Made by a program: the position numbers and the translations under genes. From positions 32,501 through 96,500 of the forward strand of contig NZ_LMGZ01000002.1 in the NCBI RefSeq assembly GCF_001427605.1: a DNA stretch of 64,000 nucleotides. Reading direction: 5' to 3'. Shown here in pieces: positions 1-9,558 of the stretch (the stretch's first letter is position 1; each line of letters begins with the position of its first letter). Under the pieces are notes generated by a model. It saw only the letters and a program-made list of their open reading frames with translations. It did not search any database and was not told where the DNA came from. The stretch comes from Devosia sp. Root635. GTDB taxonomy: Bacteria; Pseudomonadota; Alphaproteobacteria; Rhizobiales; Devosiaceae.

Positions 1-848
<848 letters not shown>

Positions 849-973
849 TTCTCATTAATCTATGTCCGCATAGACTGTGAAATACGATCGGTTCAGAAAT
901 ACACCAGACATTGCTTCTTGCATGGGAAAGCAATGTCCGAATAACAAACCAGAATTCACTCATACGTTTTTCG

Positions 974-1096
974 CTGACCTTGTGGTTTTTGCGAGGAGCC
1001 CAAGACCCGATCCCATCCCGAACTCGACCGTCAAATTCCTCTGCGCCAATGGTACTAAGTCTCAAGGCTTGGGAGAGTAGGTCGCTGCAAGGTCTG
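974..1096 (+). rRNA. rrf: 5S ribosomal RNA
   Basis: Contains the conserved 5S core (acccgatcccatcccgaact at about 1006-1025) and the late segment ggtactaagtctcaaggctt with gggagagtaggtcgctgc. The two ends (tgacctt and aaggtct) can pair as helix I. It lies ~125 bases after the 23S end in the same direction, as expected for an rrn operon. No tRNA was seen between 23S and 5S or between 5S and the terminator. Ends are good to a few bases. Confidence 0.95.
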
Positions 1097-1140
1097 CCAA
1101 AAACGTATGATCTCTTTAGATGTCGAAATGAAATTGCAAA

Positions 1141-1170
1141 CCCCTCACCGGAAACGGTGAGGGGTTTTTG
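1141..1170 (+). terminator. Intrinsic terminator of the rRNA operon
   Basis: A perfect 10-bp stem (cccctcaccg / cggtgagggg) closed by a GAAA tetraloop and followed directly by a run of five T. It lies ~45 bases after the 5S gene, so it ends the rrn transcript. Confidence 0.95.
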
Positions 1171-1218
1171 CTTTTGGCCCGGCGCCGATTGCCGATCATC
1201 AAAGCGGGGAATCCCATC

Positions 1219-1761
1219 ATGGACGAGGATGCGTCGCTGCGCGCCGATTGCGGGCGCTGCGCCGGCCTGTGCTGCATTGCGCTGGCCTTCGACCGCTCGG
1301 TGCTCTTTACCGCGGACAAGGCGGCGGGCGAGCCATGTCGGCACCTGAGCCAGGCGGACCGCTGCATGATCCATGCGAAGCGCGCGGCCAGCGGCTATGC
1401 CGGCTGCGTCACCTATGACTGCCAGGGCGCCGGGCAATTGGTGACGCAGGACCTCTTCGGCGGGCGCTCCTGGCGCGATTGCGCCGATGGCGGCAGGGCG
1501 ATGTTCCGGGCCTTCGCTCTGGCGCGAAGGGTGCAGCATTGGCGGGCCCTGCTGGCTGCGGCCATCGGCCTGCCGCTGACGCCGCCATTGGCGCGGCGGC
1601 GAGCCGTGCTGGCAGCCCGGCTGGCGCCGGCCGCGGGCTGGACCCTGGAAACGCTCGAGCGAGCCGGCAATGGCAGCGCCGGCGAGATGAGTGACTTCCT
1701 CAAGGCCCTGCGGACGGTTACCCCGCGAAACGGGCCAGCGCCTCCAGCATCGCCGCATTGA
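1219..1761 (+). CDS. Cysteine-rich (CxxCxGLCC-type) hypothetical protein
   Basis: About 180 residues. The N-terminal half carries a dense cysteine pattern: DCGRCAGLCC near residues 10-19, then EPC, DRC, GC and YDCQGAG. This resembles the cysteine cluster found at the front of some pentapeptide-repeat proteins, but no pentapeptide repeats follow here; the C-terminal half is Ala/Arg-rich. Spaced cysteines suggest metal or Fe-S binding, which is inference. The open frame reaches back to a TTG inside the rRNA terminator; the ATG at 1219 is the sensible start. Its 3' end overlaps the convergent hydrolase gene by 44 bases. Confidence 0.75.
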   Translation: MDEDASLRADCGRCAGLCCIALAFDRSVLFTADKAAGEPCRHLSQADRCMIHAKRAASGYAGCVTYDCQGAGQLVTQDLFGGRSWRDCADGGRAMFRAFALARRVQHWRALLAAAIGLPLTPPLARRRAVLAARLAPAAGWTLETLERAGNGSAGEMSDFLKALRTVTPRNGPAPPASPH

Positions 1762-2545
1762 AGAGCGCCGGGCGTTGCAGCGGGGCGAAATGGGTCACGC
1801 CAGCCATGATGGTCAGCGTGGCGCCGGGAATGGTGTCGGCCAGGTAGCGGGCGTGTTCGGGGGTGATGAATTCATCGCCCTCGCTGTGAAGGACAGTGAC
1901 CGGCACGGTGATCGCGGCCAGTTGTGCCGGTGTGTAGTTCGGCTGGGTGCGCTGCATCAGGCCCACCGCCTCGACGAAGGCGTCGAAATCATCGGGGGTG
2001 GCGGAGAGCGCCGCATAGTCCTGCTTGTGGCGGGAGAAGCAGCGATCGACGGTCGGTGTGGGCACGAAGGCCAGGGCGCCGCCCGGATCCATGTTGCAGG
2101 CGAAATAGAGCACGCCATCGACGCGCTCGGGATAGGTGGCACCCAGGATCAGGGCGGTGCAGGCGCCGTCGCTCCAGCCCACGAAGCTGGCGCTGGCGAT
2201 GGAGAGGGCATCCATGACGGCCAGGGCATCCTTGCCCATGAGCTCATAGCTATAGGGACGGTTGTCGCGCGTGCTGCGGCCATGGCCGCGGCTGTCGATG
2301 AGCACGGCGTGATAGCCAGCCGCGGCCAGCGCGGGAACCTGGTGGCTCCAGTTGCCGCCATGGCCCAGCCCGCCATGCAACAGGATGACCGGCCGTCCCG
2401 CGCCTATGCTGGCAAATCGTATCGTGGCGCCGTCATGGGTGACCTGACCGATGCGGGCCGTCGCTGGCAAAGGCGGGGTGCCGTCGCGCTCAAAGAGGAC
2501 GAGATCGTCGTCGATGAAGGGCTCGGGGATGTCGTGCAGGCTCAT
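1718..2545 (-). CDS. Alpha/beta hydrolase
   Basis: About 275 residues with the alpha/beta-hydrolase fold signatures: the oxyanion-hole segment LLHGGLGHGGNW, the DSRGHGRS strand, the nucleophile elbow GWSDGA (Ser in an S-D-G context), a late Asp in HSEGDEFI and the catalytic His in GVTHFAPLQ. Substrate cannot be deduced; lipase, haloperoxidase-like and ester hydrolase roles are all possible. The ATG at 2545 is chosen because GGAG sits 6 bases upstream; an ATG at 2557 is possible. It diverges from the MscS-type channel gene. Confidence 0.9.
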   Translation of the reverse strand: MSLHDIPEPFIDDDLVLFERDGTPPLPATARIGQVTHDGATIRFASIGAGRPVILLHGGLGHGGNWSHQVPALAAAGYHAVLIDSRGHGRSTRDNRPYSYELMGKDALAVMDALSIASASFVGWSDGACTALILGATYPERVDGVLYFACNMDPGGALAFVPTPTVDRCFSRHKQDYAALSATPDDFDAFVEAVGLMQRTQPNYTPAQLAAITVPVTVLHSEGDEFITPEHARYLADTIPGATLTIMAGVTHFAPLQRPALFNAAMLEALARFAG

Positions 2546-2671
2546 TTCGTGCTCCATTCGCGGGCATAAGGGGCGTGTTGCGATTGAACCATCCGGGCGC
2601 CCCAGCGTATCCACATTCGACAGCCACGTAAGCCTGCCACCTGTTTCGCCGAATTTGCCGGATATTGTCCA

Positions 2672-4849
2672 ATGCGCCATCTGCTCCTGCTGCTGCTGTT
2701 CGTGCTCTCCCCCGTCGCCGTCATGGCGCAGGTTCCGGGGATCACCCCCGAAACGTCGACGAGCAGCGATGCGGGAATCGACGAACTGATCCGCATTATC
2801 GAGAATGACGACACGCGGGCGGCGTTGATCGAGCGGCTGAGGCAGAGTGGGACGGAGGCCACGGCGCCGGTGGAGACCGCGCCCGACCTCAATATCGTCC
2901 GCCAACTGGCCGAGTATACCAAGACCGTCGCCGAAGGGGCCTCGGCGACCCTGCGCTCGCTGGCCGGGGTGTTCGTCGACCTGCAGCAGGGGCTGAGCGG
3001 GGCACTGGAGGCGGATCTCGAAGCCTTCTGGGATGTGGCGGTCGGTGTCCTGCTGGTGGCTGCCGGCCTGCTTGCGAGCTTTCTGATCATCCGGATTGTC
3101 GTCACCTGGGCCAGGGGTCGCGTCGCCCAGCGGGTGGCCGGGCGAGGCTGGATGTCGCGCATATTGGGGGCGCTGGCGGCGGCGCTGGTGGATTTCGGTT
3201 CAGTGCTGCTGGCCTGGGCGGTGGGCTATGTGGTGGCCCTGGCGCTGGTGGGGCAGACCACGGGGCAGATGGGCATCAACCAGTCGCTGCTGCTCAATGC
3301 GTTCCTGCTGGTCGAACTCAGCAAGCTGGCGGTGCGCGTCATCCTGTCGCCGCGCTTCGAGCCGCTGCGGCTGATCCCGGTCAGTGACGACAATGCCGGC
3401 TATTGGTCATTCTGGATCGGGCGGATCATTTCGCTGCTCGGCTATACATTCCTGTTCGTGACGCCGCTCTTGGCGACCAACCTGTCTGCCGGCGCGGCAT
3501 CGGCGGTGCAGGTGCTGGTCATGGCGACCGCCGTGACCATCGGCATCATCGTCGTGCTGCAGAACAAGGACGACGTGCGGACATGGCTGGCCGGGATCGC
3601 GACCCGGCGCGGCCATGACGGCACCGGGCAATTGCTGATCCTGCTCGGGCGCTATTGGCACATGCTGGCCATCATCTATCTGGCGACGCTGCTGGTGGTG
3701 TGGTTCGCCAACCCTGATGAGGCGCTGCCCTTCATGCTGGGCGCCACGGTGCAATCGCTGGTGGCGATCCTGATCGGGGTGGTGATTGTCGGTTTCATCT
3801 CGCGCTTCGTCAGCGCCGGCCTGCGCCTGCCGGGCGATATCAAGCAGCGGCTGCCGCTGCTGGAAGCGCGATTGCGCGCCTTCGTGCCCACGGTGATGGA
3901 AGTAGTGCGCTGGGTGGTGATTGCCGGCGTCGTGGCGGCTATCGCCCAGGCCTGGGCCCTGTTCGACTTCGTCGGCTGGCTCGGCAGCGAGGCCGGGCAG
4001 CAGGTGGCCGGTTCGGTGATTTCGGCGGCGCTGATCGTGCTGGCCTGTATCGTGCTGCATGTGGTGGTGGCATCGTGGGTCGAATACCGCCTCAATACCA
4101 GCGTTGGCAAAGTGCCGACGGCGCGCGAGAAGACGCTGCTGAACCTGTTCAAGAACGCCTTTACCATCGCCCTGGTGGTGTTCGGGCTGATGCTGGCGCT
4201 GGCGCAGATCGGGGTCAATATCGCCCCGCTCCTGGCCGGCGCCGGGGTGATCGGCCTCGCCATCGGTTTCGGTGCGCAGAAGCTGGTGCAGGATATCATC
4301 ACCGGCATCTTCATCCAGTTCGAGAATGTGATGAACGAGGGCGACGTGGTGGCGGTGGGCACCACGTCCGGCGTCGTCGAAAAACTCACCATCCGCTCGG
4401 TGACCATTCGCGACCTTGGCGGCACGGTGCATCTCATCCCGTTCTCGTCGGTCGACCAGGTCTCCAACATGATGCGTGGTTTCTCGTTCCATGTGGCCGA
4501 GATCGGTGTCGCCTATGACAGCGATATCGCGCAGGTGAAGCAGGCCATGCAGGATGCGTTCGACGCGCTCATGCAGACCGAGCACAAGGACAGCATCATC
4601 GATGATCTGGACATGCACGGCGTGACCGGCTTTGCGCCTTCGTCCGTGACGGTTCGTGCGCGTATCAAGACGCTGCCGGGCAAGCATTGGGGCGTGGGGC
4701 GGGCCTATAACGAAGTGCTGAAAGCCATCTTCGCCGAACGCAATATCGAGATCCCCTATCCGCATGTGACCTATGTGCAGGGCGGGGAGGCGCGGGCTTC
4801 GGGCCGTGTCCTGCCTCCAAGGCCGGACAGGCAGGAAGGCAAGCCCTGA
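2672..4849 (+). CDS. Large mechanosensitive ion channel, MscS family
   Basis: 725 residues, a multi-TM member of the MscS family rather than the small MscS. Residues 1-19 form a signal peptide (MRHLLLLLLF...VMAQ). A periplasmic segment with predicted helices follows, then many hydrophobic helices. The MscS core begins near residue 487: the Gly/Ala-rich pore helix (LLAGAGVIGLAIGFGAQKLV), then the beta domain (NEGDVVAVG...VEKLTIRSV) and the cytoplasmic alpha/beta domain. It resembles YbiO-type channels that open on hypo-osmotic shock. A basic Pro-rich tail ends the protein. No strong ribosome site is seen before the ATG. Confidence 0.92.
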   Translation: MRHLLLLLLFVLSPVAVMAQVPGITPETSTSSDAGIDELIRIIENDDTRAALIERLRQSGTEATAPVETAPDLNIVRQLAEYTKTVAEGASATLRSLAGVFVDLQQGLSGALEADLEAFWDVAVGVLLVAAGLLASFLIIRIVVTWARGRVAQRVAGRGWMSRILGALAAALVDFGSVLLAWAVGYVVALALVGQTTGQMGINQSLLLNAFLLVELSKLAVRVILSPRFEPLRLIPVSDDNAGYWSFWIGRIISLLGYTFLFVTPLLATNLSAGAASAVQVLVMATAVTIGIIVVLQNKDDVRTWLAGIATRRGHDGTGQLLILLGRYWHMLAIIYLATLLVVWFANPDEALPFMLGATVQSLVAILIGVVIVGFISRFVSAGLRLPGDIKQRLPLLEARLRAFVPTVMEVVRWVVIAGVVAAIAQAWALFDFVGWLGSEAGQQVAGSVISAALIVLACIVLHVVVASWVEYRLNTSVGKVPTAREKTLLNLFKNAFTIALVVFGLMLALAQIGVNIAPLLAGAGVIGLAIGFGAQKLVQDIITGIFIQFENVMNEGDVVAVGTTSGVVEKLTIRSVTIRDLGGTVHLIPFSSVDQVSNMMRGFSFHVAEIGVAYDSDIAQVKQAMQDAFDALMQTEHKDSIIDDLDMHGVTGFAPSSVTVRARIKTLPGKHWGVGRAYNEVLKAIFAERNIEIPYPHVTYVQGGEARASGRVLPPRPDRQEGKP

Positions 4850-4910
4850 ACGCATCGTGATCGGCCGGGCACTTTGCCTTAAGCCGATCTTAATTTGGTG
4901 GGTTAAAATA

Positions 4911-4971
4911 GTGATACGCGCCAGTTGCGGCACAGGTGGCGCAGTCGTGACTTCTTGTCTTTGCGTATCAC
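4911..4971 (+). promoter_or_regulatory. Inverted repeat in the mltB-type leader
   Basis: gtgatacgc (4911-4919) and gcgtatcac (4963-4971) are a perfect 9-bp inverted pair 43 bases apart, ending at the probable ribosome site (cgagg, 4971-4975) of the next gene. It could be an operator or an mRNA stem that covers the ribosome site. Confidence 0.4.
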
Positions 4972-4981
4972 GAGGCCCGTC

Positions 4982-6199
4982 ATGTTGCTGTCCAATGGCA
5001 GGATTTTTGCCCGTTTTCGTCGTCTTCCGGCGCTGGCTCTTGCCGCCGCGCTGAGCCTTTCCCTCGTTGCGCCGGCTCTGGCCAACAGCGCCGATTTCGT
5101 GCGGCGGCTGTGGCCGCAGGCCGAGGCGCGCGGCGTCAGCCGCTCGGCCTTCGAAGCGGCATTCTCGGGCTATAGCTACATCCCCAAGATCATGGAGCTG
5201 ACCCGAAAGCAGCCGGAATTTTCGCAGACCGTGCAGCAGTATCTCGACAAGAGGGTGACGGCGGCGCAGGCGAAGAAGGGTCAGGCGATGCGCGCCGAAT
5301 GGAACCAGACGCTGACCGGCAGCGAGCAGCGCTGGGGCGTACAGCCCGAAATCGTGCTGGCCATCTGGGGCATGGAAACCAATTTCGGCGGCTTCATGGG
5401 CGGCGAAAACACCATCCACGCGCTGGCGACGCTGACCGAGGGCGGCTATCGCCCCGACTATTTCCGCGACGAGCTGCTGACAGCCCTGCGCATCGTTTCG
5501 GATGGGCATGTAAGCGCCGGTAACATGACGGGGTCATGGGCTGGCGCCATGGGCCATACCCAGTTCATGCCGTCGAGCTTCATGCGCTATGCGGTCGACT
5601 ATAATGGCGACGGGCGCAAGGATATCTGGAATTCGGTGCAGGACGCTCTGGGCTCGACCGCCAACTATCTCCACAGCTTCGGCTGGCGGGATGGGGAGAC
5701 CTGGGGCTATGAGGTCAAGCTGCCGAGCGGCTTCGATTTCGCAGCGGCGCGGCAGGCCGGCAAGGCGCCGCTCAGCCAGTGGCAGGCCATGGGCATAAGG
5801 CGGGTTTCGGGCCGCGCCTTTCCGCGGCCGGGCGATGTCGGGCGGCTCTATATGCCGGCCGGCGCCGGCGGCCCGGCTTTCCTGCTGCTGCCCAATTTCG
5901 ATGTGATCAAGCGCTACAACAATTCGGACAGCTATGCTTTGGCCGTTGGGCACCTGGCCGATCGCATTATCGGCGGCGGCGATTTCGCCACGCCGTGGCC
6001 GGCAGGCGATTATGCGCTGACCAAGGCGCAGCGCGCGGAGCTGCAGACGCTGCTGGGTCGGGCCGGTTTCGACGCCGGCGCAGCCGACGGTGTGCTGGGG
6101 CCGCGCACGCGCGCGGCGGTATTGGCTTACCAGGCGCGGGCCGGCTTGCCGGCAGATGGTCACATCTCCGGGAGGCTCCTGGACGCGCTCAAACGTTAA
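4982..6199 (+). CDS. Lytic murein transglycosylase, MltB family, with peptidoglycan-binding domain
   Basis: About 405 residues. A signal peptide (FRRLPALALAAALSLSLVAPALA) directs it to the periplasm. The SLT/MltB catalytic domain covers roughly residues 40-330: the catalytic Glu lies in WGMETNFGG near residue 131, followed by the GAMGHTQFMPSSF and YNGDGRKDIW segments typical of MltB. The last ~65 residues are a PG_binding_1 domain (LTKAQRAELQTLL...GRLLDALKR). It cleaves the MurNAc-GlcNAc bond to give 1,6-anhydro ends. The ATG at 4982 gives the signal peptide and has an AGG-type ribosome site; the longer TTG frame at 4925 does not. Confidence 0.93.
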   Translation: MLLSNGRIFARFRRLPALALAAALSLSLVAPALANSADFVRRLWPQAEARGVSRSAFEAAFSGYSYIPKIMELTRKQPEFSQTVQQYLDKRVTAAQAKKGQAMRAEWNQTLTGSEQRWGVQPEIVLAIWGMETNFGGFMGGENTIHALATLTEGGYRPDYFRDELLTALRIVSDGHVSAGNMTGSWAGAMGHTQFMPSSFMRYAVDYNGDGRKDIWNSVQDALGSTANYLHSFGWRDGETWGYEVKLPSGFDFAAARQAGKAPLSQWQAMGIRRVSGRAFPRPGDVGRLYMPAGAGGPAFLLLPNFDVIKRYNNSDSYALAVGHLADRIIGGGDFATPWPAGDYALTKAQRAELQTLLGRAGFDAGAADGVLGPRTRAAVLAYQARAGLPADGHISGRLLDALKR

Positions 6200-6242
6200 C
6201 AGTCTGTTAGCGAATTCGGCCCAAAGTTAACGCGCTTAAGTA

Positions 6243-6281
6243 GAGGGCAGGCAGTCTCCAATCGTTGAGGCGCCTGCCCTC
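6243..6281 (+). terminator. Possible terminator hairpin after the lytic transglycosylase
   Basis: A perfect 10-bp inverted repeat (gagggcaggc / gcctgccctc) with a 19-base loop, 44 bases after the stop codon. No clear T run follows, so termination strength is uncertain. Confidence 0.4.
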
Positions 6282-6356
6282 GCCCATTTCCCCACCGCCA
6301 CAATATCCCCGGCTTTGCCGCCTATGCGGGCGGTCTCCCGATGCCTCTGGTAGCCA

Positions 6357-7346
6357 ATGATCATGCCGTTTCGCCGCGCCCTGCTGGTGCTTTTTCTGCT
6401 ATTTATCCTGCCACTTCAGGCCTTTGCACTGTCGGTCATGGATCCGTTCAACCTGCCGGCGGCGATGGATGGCGGCACGGTCAAGGCCGGCGACGGCATC
6501 GCCTATGCCGATGGGCCGCGGCACAAGCTCGATGTCTATGCACCCGAGGCCCGCGGCGGCTCAGCGCCGGTGGTGTTCTTCATCTATGGCGGCGGCTGGA
6601 ACCGCGGCGAGCGCAGCGACTACCAGTTTGTCGGCCGGGCGCTGGCCTCGCGCGGCTTCGTCGTGGTGATCGCCGATTATCGTCTCGTGCCGGAGGTGAC
6701 CTATCCGGGGTTCCTCGAAGACAGTGCCAATGCGCTGCGCTGGGTGCAGGACAATATTGCCTCCTATGGTGGGGATCCCACGCGGCTGTTCCTCGCTGGT
6801 CATTCGGCCGGCGCCTATAATGCAGTGATGCTGGCCATGGACCCCTCGTTTCTGCGGGAATACGGGGTGACCATGCCGATCCTGGGTGTGGCGGCCCTGT
6901 CGGGACCATATGATTTCTATCCGTTCGAATATGGCGAGGTGCAGAACGCCTTTGGTGCCGCGCCCAATCCGCGGGGCACGCAGCCGATCAACCTGGTGAC
7001 CTCGGAAACGCCGCCGATGTATCTGGCGACCGGCACCACCGACCCGATCGTGCGGATGCAGAATACCGAACGGTTCGCACAGAAGCTCAAGGACAACGGC
7101 GTCTGGGTCACCACGCGCTACTACGAGGGCTTCGGGCATATGGAGCCGGTCATCGCCATGGGCGCCCTATGGCGCTGGCGCATGCCTGTTCTCGACGACA
7201 TGGTGGCGTTTTTCCAGATGTTCGGCGCCTTCCCGAGCGGGGTGCCCTATGTGGCGGTGGCGCCCGAGCAACTGCCCGATTCCATCGCGCCGATGGAACA
7301 GATCATCGATCAAATGAATGCGATGTTCCAGCCGATCGAGAACTAG
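6357..7346 (+). CDS. Secreted alpha/beta hydrolase (HSL/BD-FAE-type esterase)
   Basis: 329 residues with a signal peptide (FRRALLVLFLLFILPLQAFA). Esterase/lipase signatures are present: the oxyanion segment FFIYGGGWNRG (HGGGW-like with Tyr in place of His), VVIADYRLVPEVTYPGFLED, the nucleophile elbow GHSAGAYNA, an acidic residue in TGTTDPIV and the His of GFGHMEP. The pattern is that of the BD-FAE / hormone-sensitive-lipase-like carboxylesterases acting on small acyl esters outside the cytoplasm. A second ATG two codons in is an alternative start. Confidence 0.88.
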   Translation: MIMPFRRALLVLFLLFILPLQAFALSVMDPFNLPAAMDGGTVKAGDGIAYADGPRHKLDVYAPEARGGSAPVVFFIYGGGWNRGERSDYQFVGRALASRGFVVVIADYRLVPEVTYPGFLEDSANALRWVQDNIASYGGDPTRLFLAGHSAGAYNAVMLAMDPSFLREYGVTMPILGVAALSGPYDFYPFEYGEVQNAFGAAPNPRGTQPINLVTSETPPMYLATGTTDPIVRMQNTERFAQKLKDNGVWVTTRYYEGFGHMEPVIAMGALWRWRMPVLDDMVAFFQMFGAFPSGVPYVAVAPEQLPDSIAPMEQIIDQMNAMFQPIEN

Positions 7347-7413
7347 GGTTCGTCCACGGCGTCATTGGTGTGTGCTGGCTGGACAGCGTCGGGGATGGCG
7401 CTAGCCTCGTGCT

Positions 7414-8028
7414 ATGAGCGACCATCTCCGATTCTCCGGCGCGACCGAGCAGACGCAGCGTGATGCGCTCGAGGCCATTATCAGGGCTGAACCGACGCTG
7501 ATGCGCGTGCTCGATACGATCAGGGCCCTTGATATTCCCGAGGCCTGGCTGGTGTCCGGGGCCATCTACAATTGCGTGTGGAACAGCCTGACAGACCGGC
7601 CGGCACTGCATGGCGTCAACGATATCGACGTTATCTATTTCGACGCGGACCTGTCGTGGGAGGCGGAGGACCGGGTCATCAAGGCCATCGAGCAGGCACT
7701 GGATGGGTTGCCGGTTCCGGTGCAGCCCCGCAACCAGGCCCGGGTGCATCTGTGGTTCGAGCAGAAATTCGGTTTTCCGTTCGCGCCCCTGGCGTCGGCG
7801 CGTGAGAGCCTGTTGCGCTACGCCTCGAAAACCCACGCCGTGGCGGCGCGCCTGGAGGCTGATGGGGGCCTGACGATCGATGCGCCATTCGGTCTCGAAG
7901 ACATGTTTGCCTTTCGCGTGGCGCCCAATCCCGCAGCCGACAACCGACTGACGCATGAGAAGAAGGGCGAGCGGATCAAGTCCGAGTGGCCGGAAGTGAG
8001 CGTCGTGCCGTGGCCGGAAGGATCGTAA
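7414..8028 (+). CDS. Nucleotidyltransferase family protein (COG3575/DUF925 type)
   Basis: 204 residues. The motif VNDIDVIYFD, an acidic metal-binding pair in a nucleotidyltransferase-like fold, sits near residues 69-78, preceded by the conserved AWLVSGAIYNCVWN and followed by PRNQARVHLWFEQKFG. This matches the small uncharacterised nucleotidyltransferase family COG3575. The substrate is unknown. The gene follows the esterase by 67 bases in the same direction and has no visible partner. Confidence 0.82.
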   Translation: MSDHLRFSGATEQTQRDALEAIIRAEPTLMRVLDTIRALDIPEAWLVSGAIYNCVWNSLTDRPALHGVNDIDVIYFDADLSWEAEDRVIKAIEQALDGLPVPVQPRNQARVHLWFEQKFGFPFAPLASARESLLRYASKTHAVAARLEADGGLTIDAPFGLEDMFAFRVAPNPAADNRLTHEKKGERIKSEWPEVSVVPWPEGS

Positions 8029-8062
8029 GGGCTGCGTTTATTGTGGCCACGATCTCTTCGGC

Positions 8063-8140
8063 GTCATCAGCCGGCTTGTCCGGGTGATCCATGCCTCAGA
8101 GAGCGGAACCATGGATTGCCCGGACGCGCCGGGCAATGAC
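8063..8140. repeat. REP-like palindromes (two units)
   Basis: Two ~30-base units, 8063-8092 and 8111-8140, each with a GC-rich hairpin core (ccggcttgtccggg; gcccggacgcgccgggc) between gtcat/atgac and atgga/tccat ends. The first is a near-exact inverted copy (29 of 30) of the unit at 8671-8700, so the VOC gene between them is bracketed by inverted copies. Confidence 0.8.
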
Positions 8141-8216
8141 GACAGGGGTGGGGTGCCGAGAGCAGAGGAAAGTCCTGCAAGGGCAGCGGACCCGACCGGG
8201 TGGTTTGAGTTTCATG

Positions 8217-8627
8217 CTAGCCTGGATCGAGCCTGACGGAGTCGGCGGAGCGGCGAACCGGGCCGTGATAGACGGCCTCGATATTGTTGCCGTCGGGATC
8301 GAGCACGAAGGCGCCGTAATAGCCGGGATGGTAGTGGCGCTCGCCGGGTCTGCCATTGTCCGTGCCGCCGGCGGCGAGAGCGGCCTGATGGAAGGCATCG
8401 ACCATGTCGCGGCTCTGGGCCTGGAAGGCCAGGTGAATATGGGTCGGCACGGTGCGGGCATCGGCGGCATCGACGAAAAGCTCGTCGACCTGGAACCAGC
8501 CTTCGCCAGCATGCTCGATCCTGACGCCGAGCACGGCCAGCACCTTTTCATAGAAATAGCGGGTGGCCAGATAGTTCCGGGCGCGCAAGTGGACATGGTC
8601 GATAAGGCGGCCGGTATGCCAGGTCAT
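8217..8627 (-). CDS. VOC (glyoxalase/dioxygenase superfamily) protein
   Basis: About 136 residues with the paired beta-alpha-beta-beta-beta pattern of the vicinal oxygen chelate fold. DHVHLRARNYLATRYFYEKVL at the N-terminus gives the first metal-side His; PTHIHLAFQAQSRDMVDAFH and YHPGYYGAFVLDPDGNNIEAVYH supply later His and Glu. Such proteins are dioxygenases, isomerases or resistance proteins; the substrate cannot be read. The ATG at 8627 has AGGAG nearby upstream; the upstream ATG at 8651 lacks one. Confidence 0.85.
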   Translation of the reverse strand: MTWHTGRLIDHVHLRARNYLATRYFYEKVLAVLGVRIEHAGEGWFQVDELFVDAADARTVPTHIHLAFQAQSRDMVDAFHQAALAAGGTDNGRPGERHYHPGYYGAFVLDPDGNNIEAVYHGPVRRSADSVRLDPG

Positions 8628-8670
8628 GCTGTGCTCCTGTCGCGTGGGCATCTCTCCCCGCGCCCGGACG

Positions 8671-8700
8671 ATGGATCACCCGGACAAGCCGGGTGATGAC
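8671..8700. repeat. REP-like palindrome
   Basis: A 30-base unit with core cacccggacaagccgggtg, an inverted copy of 8063-8092 with one mismatch. It lies between the bacterioferritin gene end and the VOC gene start. Confidence 0.8.
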
Positions 8701-8738
8701 GGGGACTGATGGTTCGCAAAGGTGCCGATATCTGCGGC

Positions 8739-9224
8739 CTATTCGGCTTCGTCGGCGGAGGCAGAATTGAGCTGGCCGTACTTTTCGACGCCGATCTTGT
8801 CGAGCAGTTCGAGCTGGGTTTCGAGGAAGTCGATATGGCCTTCCTCGTCGGTCAGCAGCGCCTCGAACAGGTTCTTGGAAACATAGTCGCCAAGCTGTTC
8901 GCACAGCTCGCGGCTGGCCTTGTAGGCGGCGCGGGCGTCGTATTCGCCGGCGAGATCGGCCTCGAGCACTTCCTTGATGGTCTGGCCGATTCGCAGCGGC
9001 GCGACGCGCTGCAGGTTGGGATGGCCTTCGAGGAAAATAATGCGCTCGATCAGACGATCGGCGTGGTGCATTTCTTCAATGGATTCAGCGCGTTCCTTGG
9101 AGGCCAGCTTCTTGTAGCCCCAATCGTCGAGAAGACGAAAATGAACCCAATACTGATTGACTGCACCGAGTTCGAGAAAGAGGGCTTCGTTAAGCCGCTC
9201 GATGACTTGTGCTTCGCCTTTCAC
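8739..9224 (-). CDS. bfr: Bacterioferritin
   Basis: About 161 residues, the usual length. It forms a 24-subunit iron-storage shell in the cytoplasm, oxidising Fe(II) at a di-iron centre. Counting from the chosen start, the ferroxidase ligands Glu18, Glu51 and His54 and the haem ligand Met52 ([11 protein letters not shown]) are all present. The start is the GTG at 9224, with GGAG 7 bases upstream, which gives the family N-terminus [16 protein letters not shown]; a longer frame reaches 9350 in the wrong context. Its 5' end overlaps the 3' end of bfd by 35 bases, implying translational coupling. Confidence 0.95.
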   Translation of the reverse strand: MKGEAQVIERLNEALFLELGAVNQYWVHFRLLDDWGYKKLASKERAESIEEMHHADRLIERIIFLEGHPNLQRVAPLRIGQTIKEVLEADLAGEYDARAAYKASRELCEQLGDYVSKNLFEALLTDEEGHIDFLETQLELLDKIGVEKYGQLNSASADEAE

Positions 9225-9501
9225 GACGTACTCCACTCCGTTGCTGCTTGAGCTTTTCGAGCCCAGTCGGAAGCGAGAGGACTTCGCCTGACTGTTGGGC
9301 TTGCTGGCTGTGGTAGTTTTCGGTGACGCGAACGATAATGTCCACCACATTCGGCACGCAGCCGCCGCATTTGGCGCGGCGATTGAGTTCCGAATAGACC
9401 TTGGCCGGAACCACCAGTTGCCAGGGATCGGCGCGGAGCAGATCGAGGACGATATCCTCGATCTCCTGGCTGGTAATCATGTTGCACTGGCAGACGAGCA
9501 T
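9190..9501 (-). CDS. bfd: Bacterioferritin-associated ferredoxin
   Basis: 103 residues. Bfd carries a [2Fe-2S] cluster and passes electrons to bacterioferritin to release stored iron. The four cluster cysteines are visible as CQC near residues 4-6 and CGGC near residues 45-48, with the fold ending at about residue 65. A Gln/Ser/Arg-rich tail of ~35 residues is longer than in the compact enterobacterial form; the last part is encoded in the overlap with bfr. The order bfd then bfr suits joint iron-dependent control. Confidence 0.93.
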   Translation of the reverse strand: MLVCQCNMITSQEIEDIVLDLLRADPWQLVVPAKVYSELNRRAKCGGCVPNVVDIIVRVTENYHSQQAQQSGEVLSLPTGLEKLKQQRSGVRRERRSTSHRAA

Positions 9502-9558
9502 GGTGGCGCGACGGGGTCGGATGGAGCTTGCTGGCCCGCATAAAGCGACCGGATTAGG

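Noticed and set aside
1691..2569. A 292-codon plus-strand frame opposite the alpha/beta hydrolase
   Set aside because: Gly/His-rich shadow with no motif; the minus strand has a complete hydrolase active site.
3407..5509. A 700-codon open frame on the minus strand, antisense to the MscS-type and lytic transglycosylase genes
   Set aside because: It is His/Arg/Gln-rich without domain motifs and runs across two well-supported genes; a shadow of GC-rich codon use.
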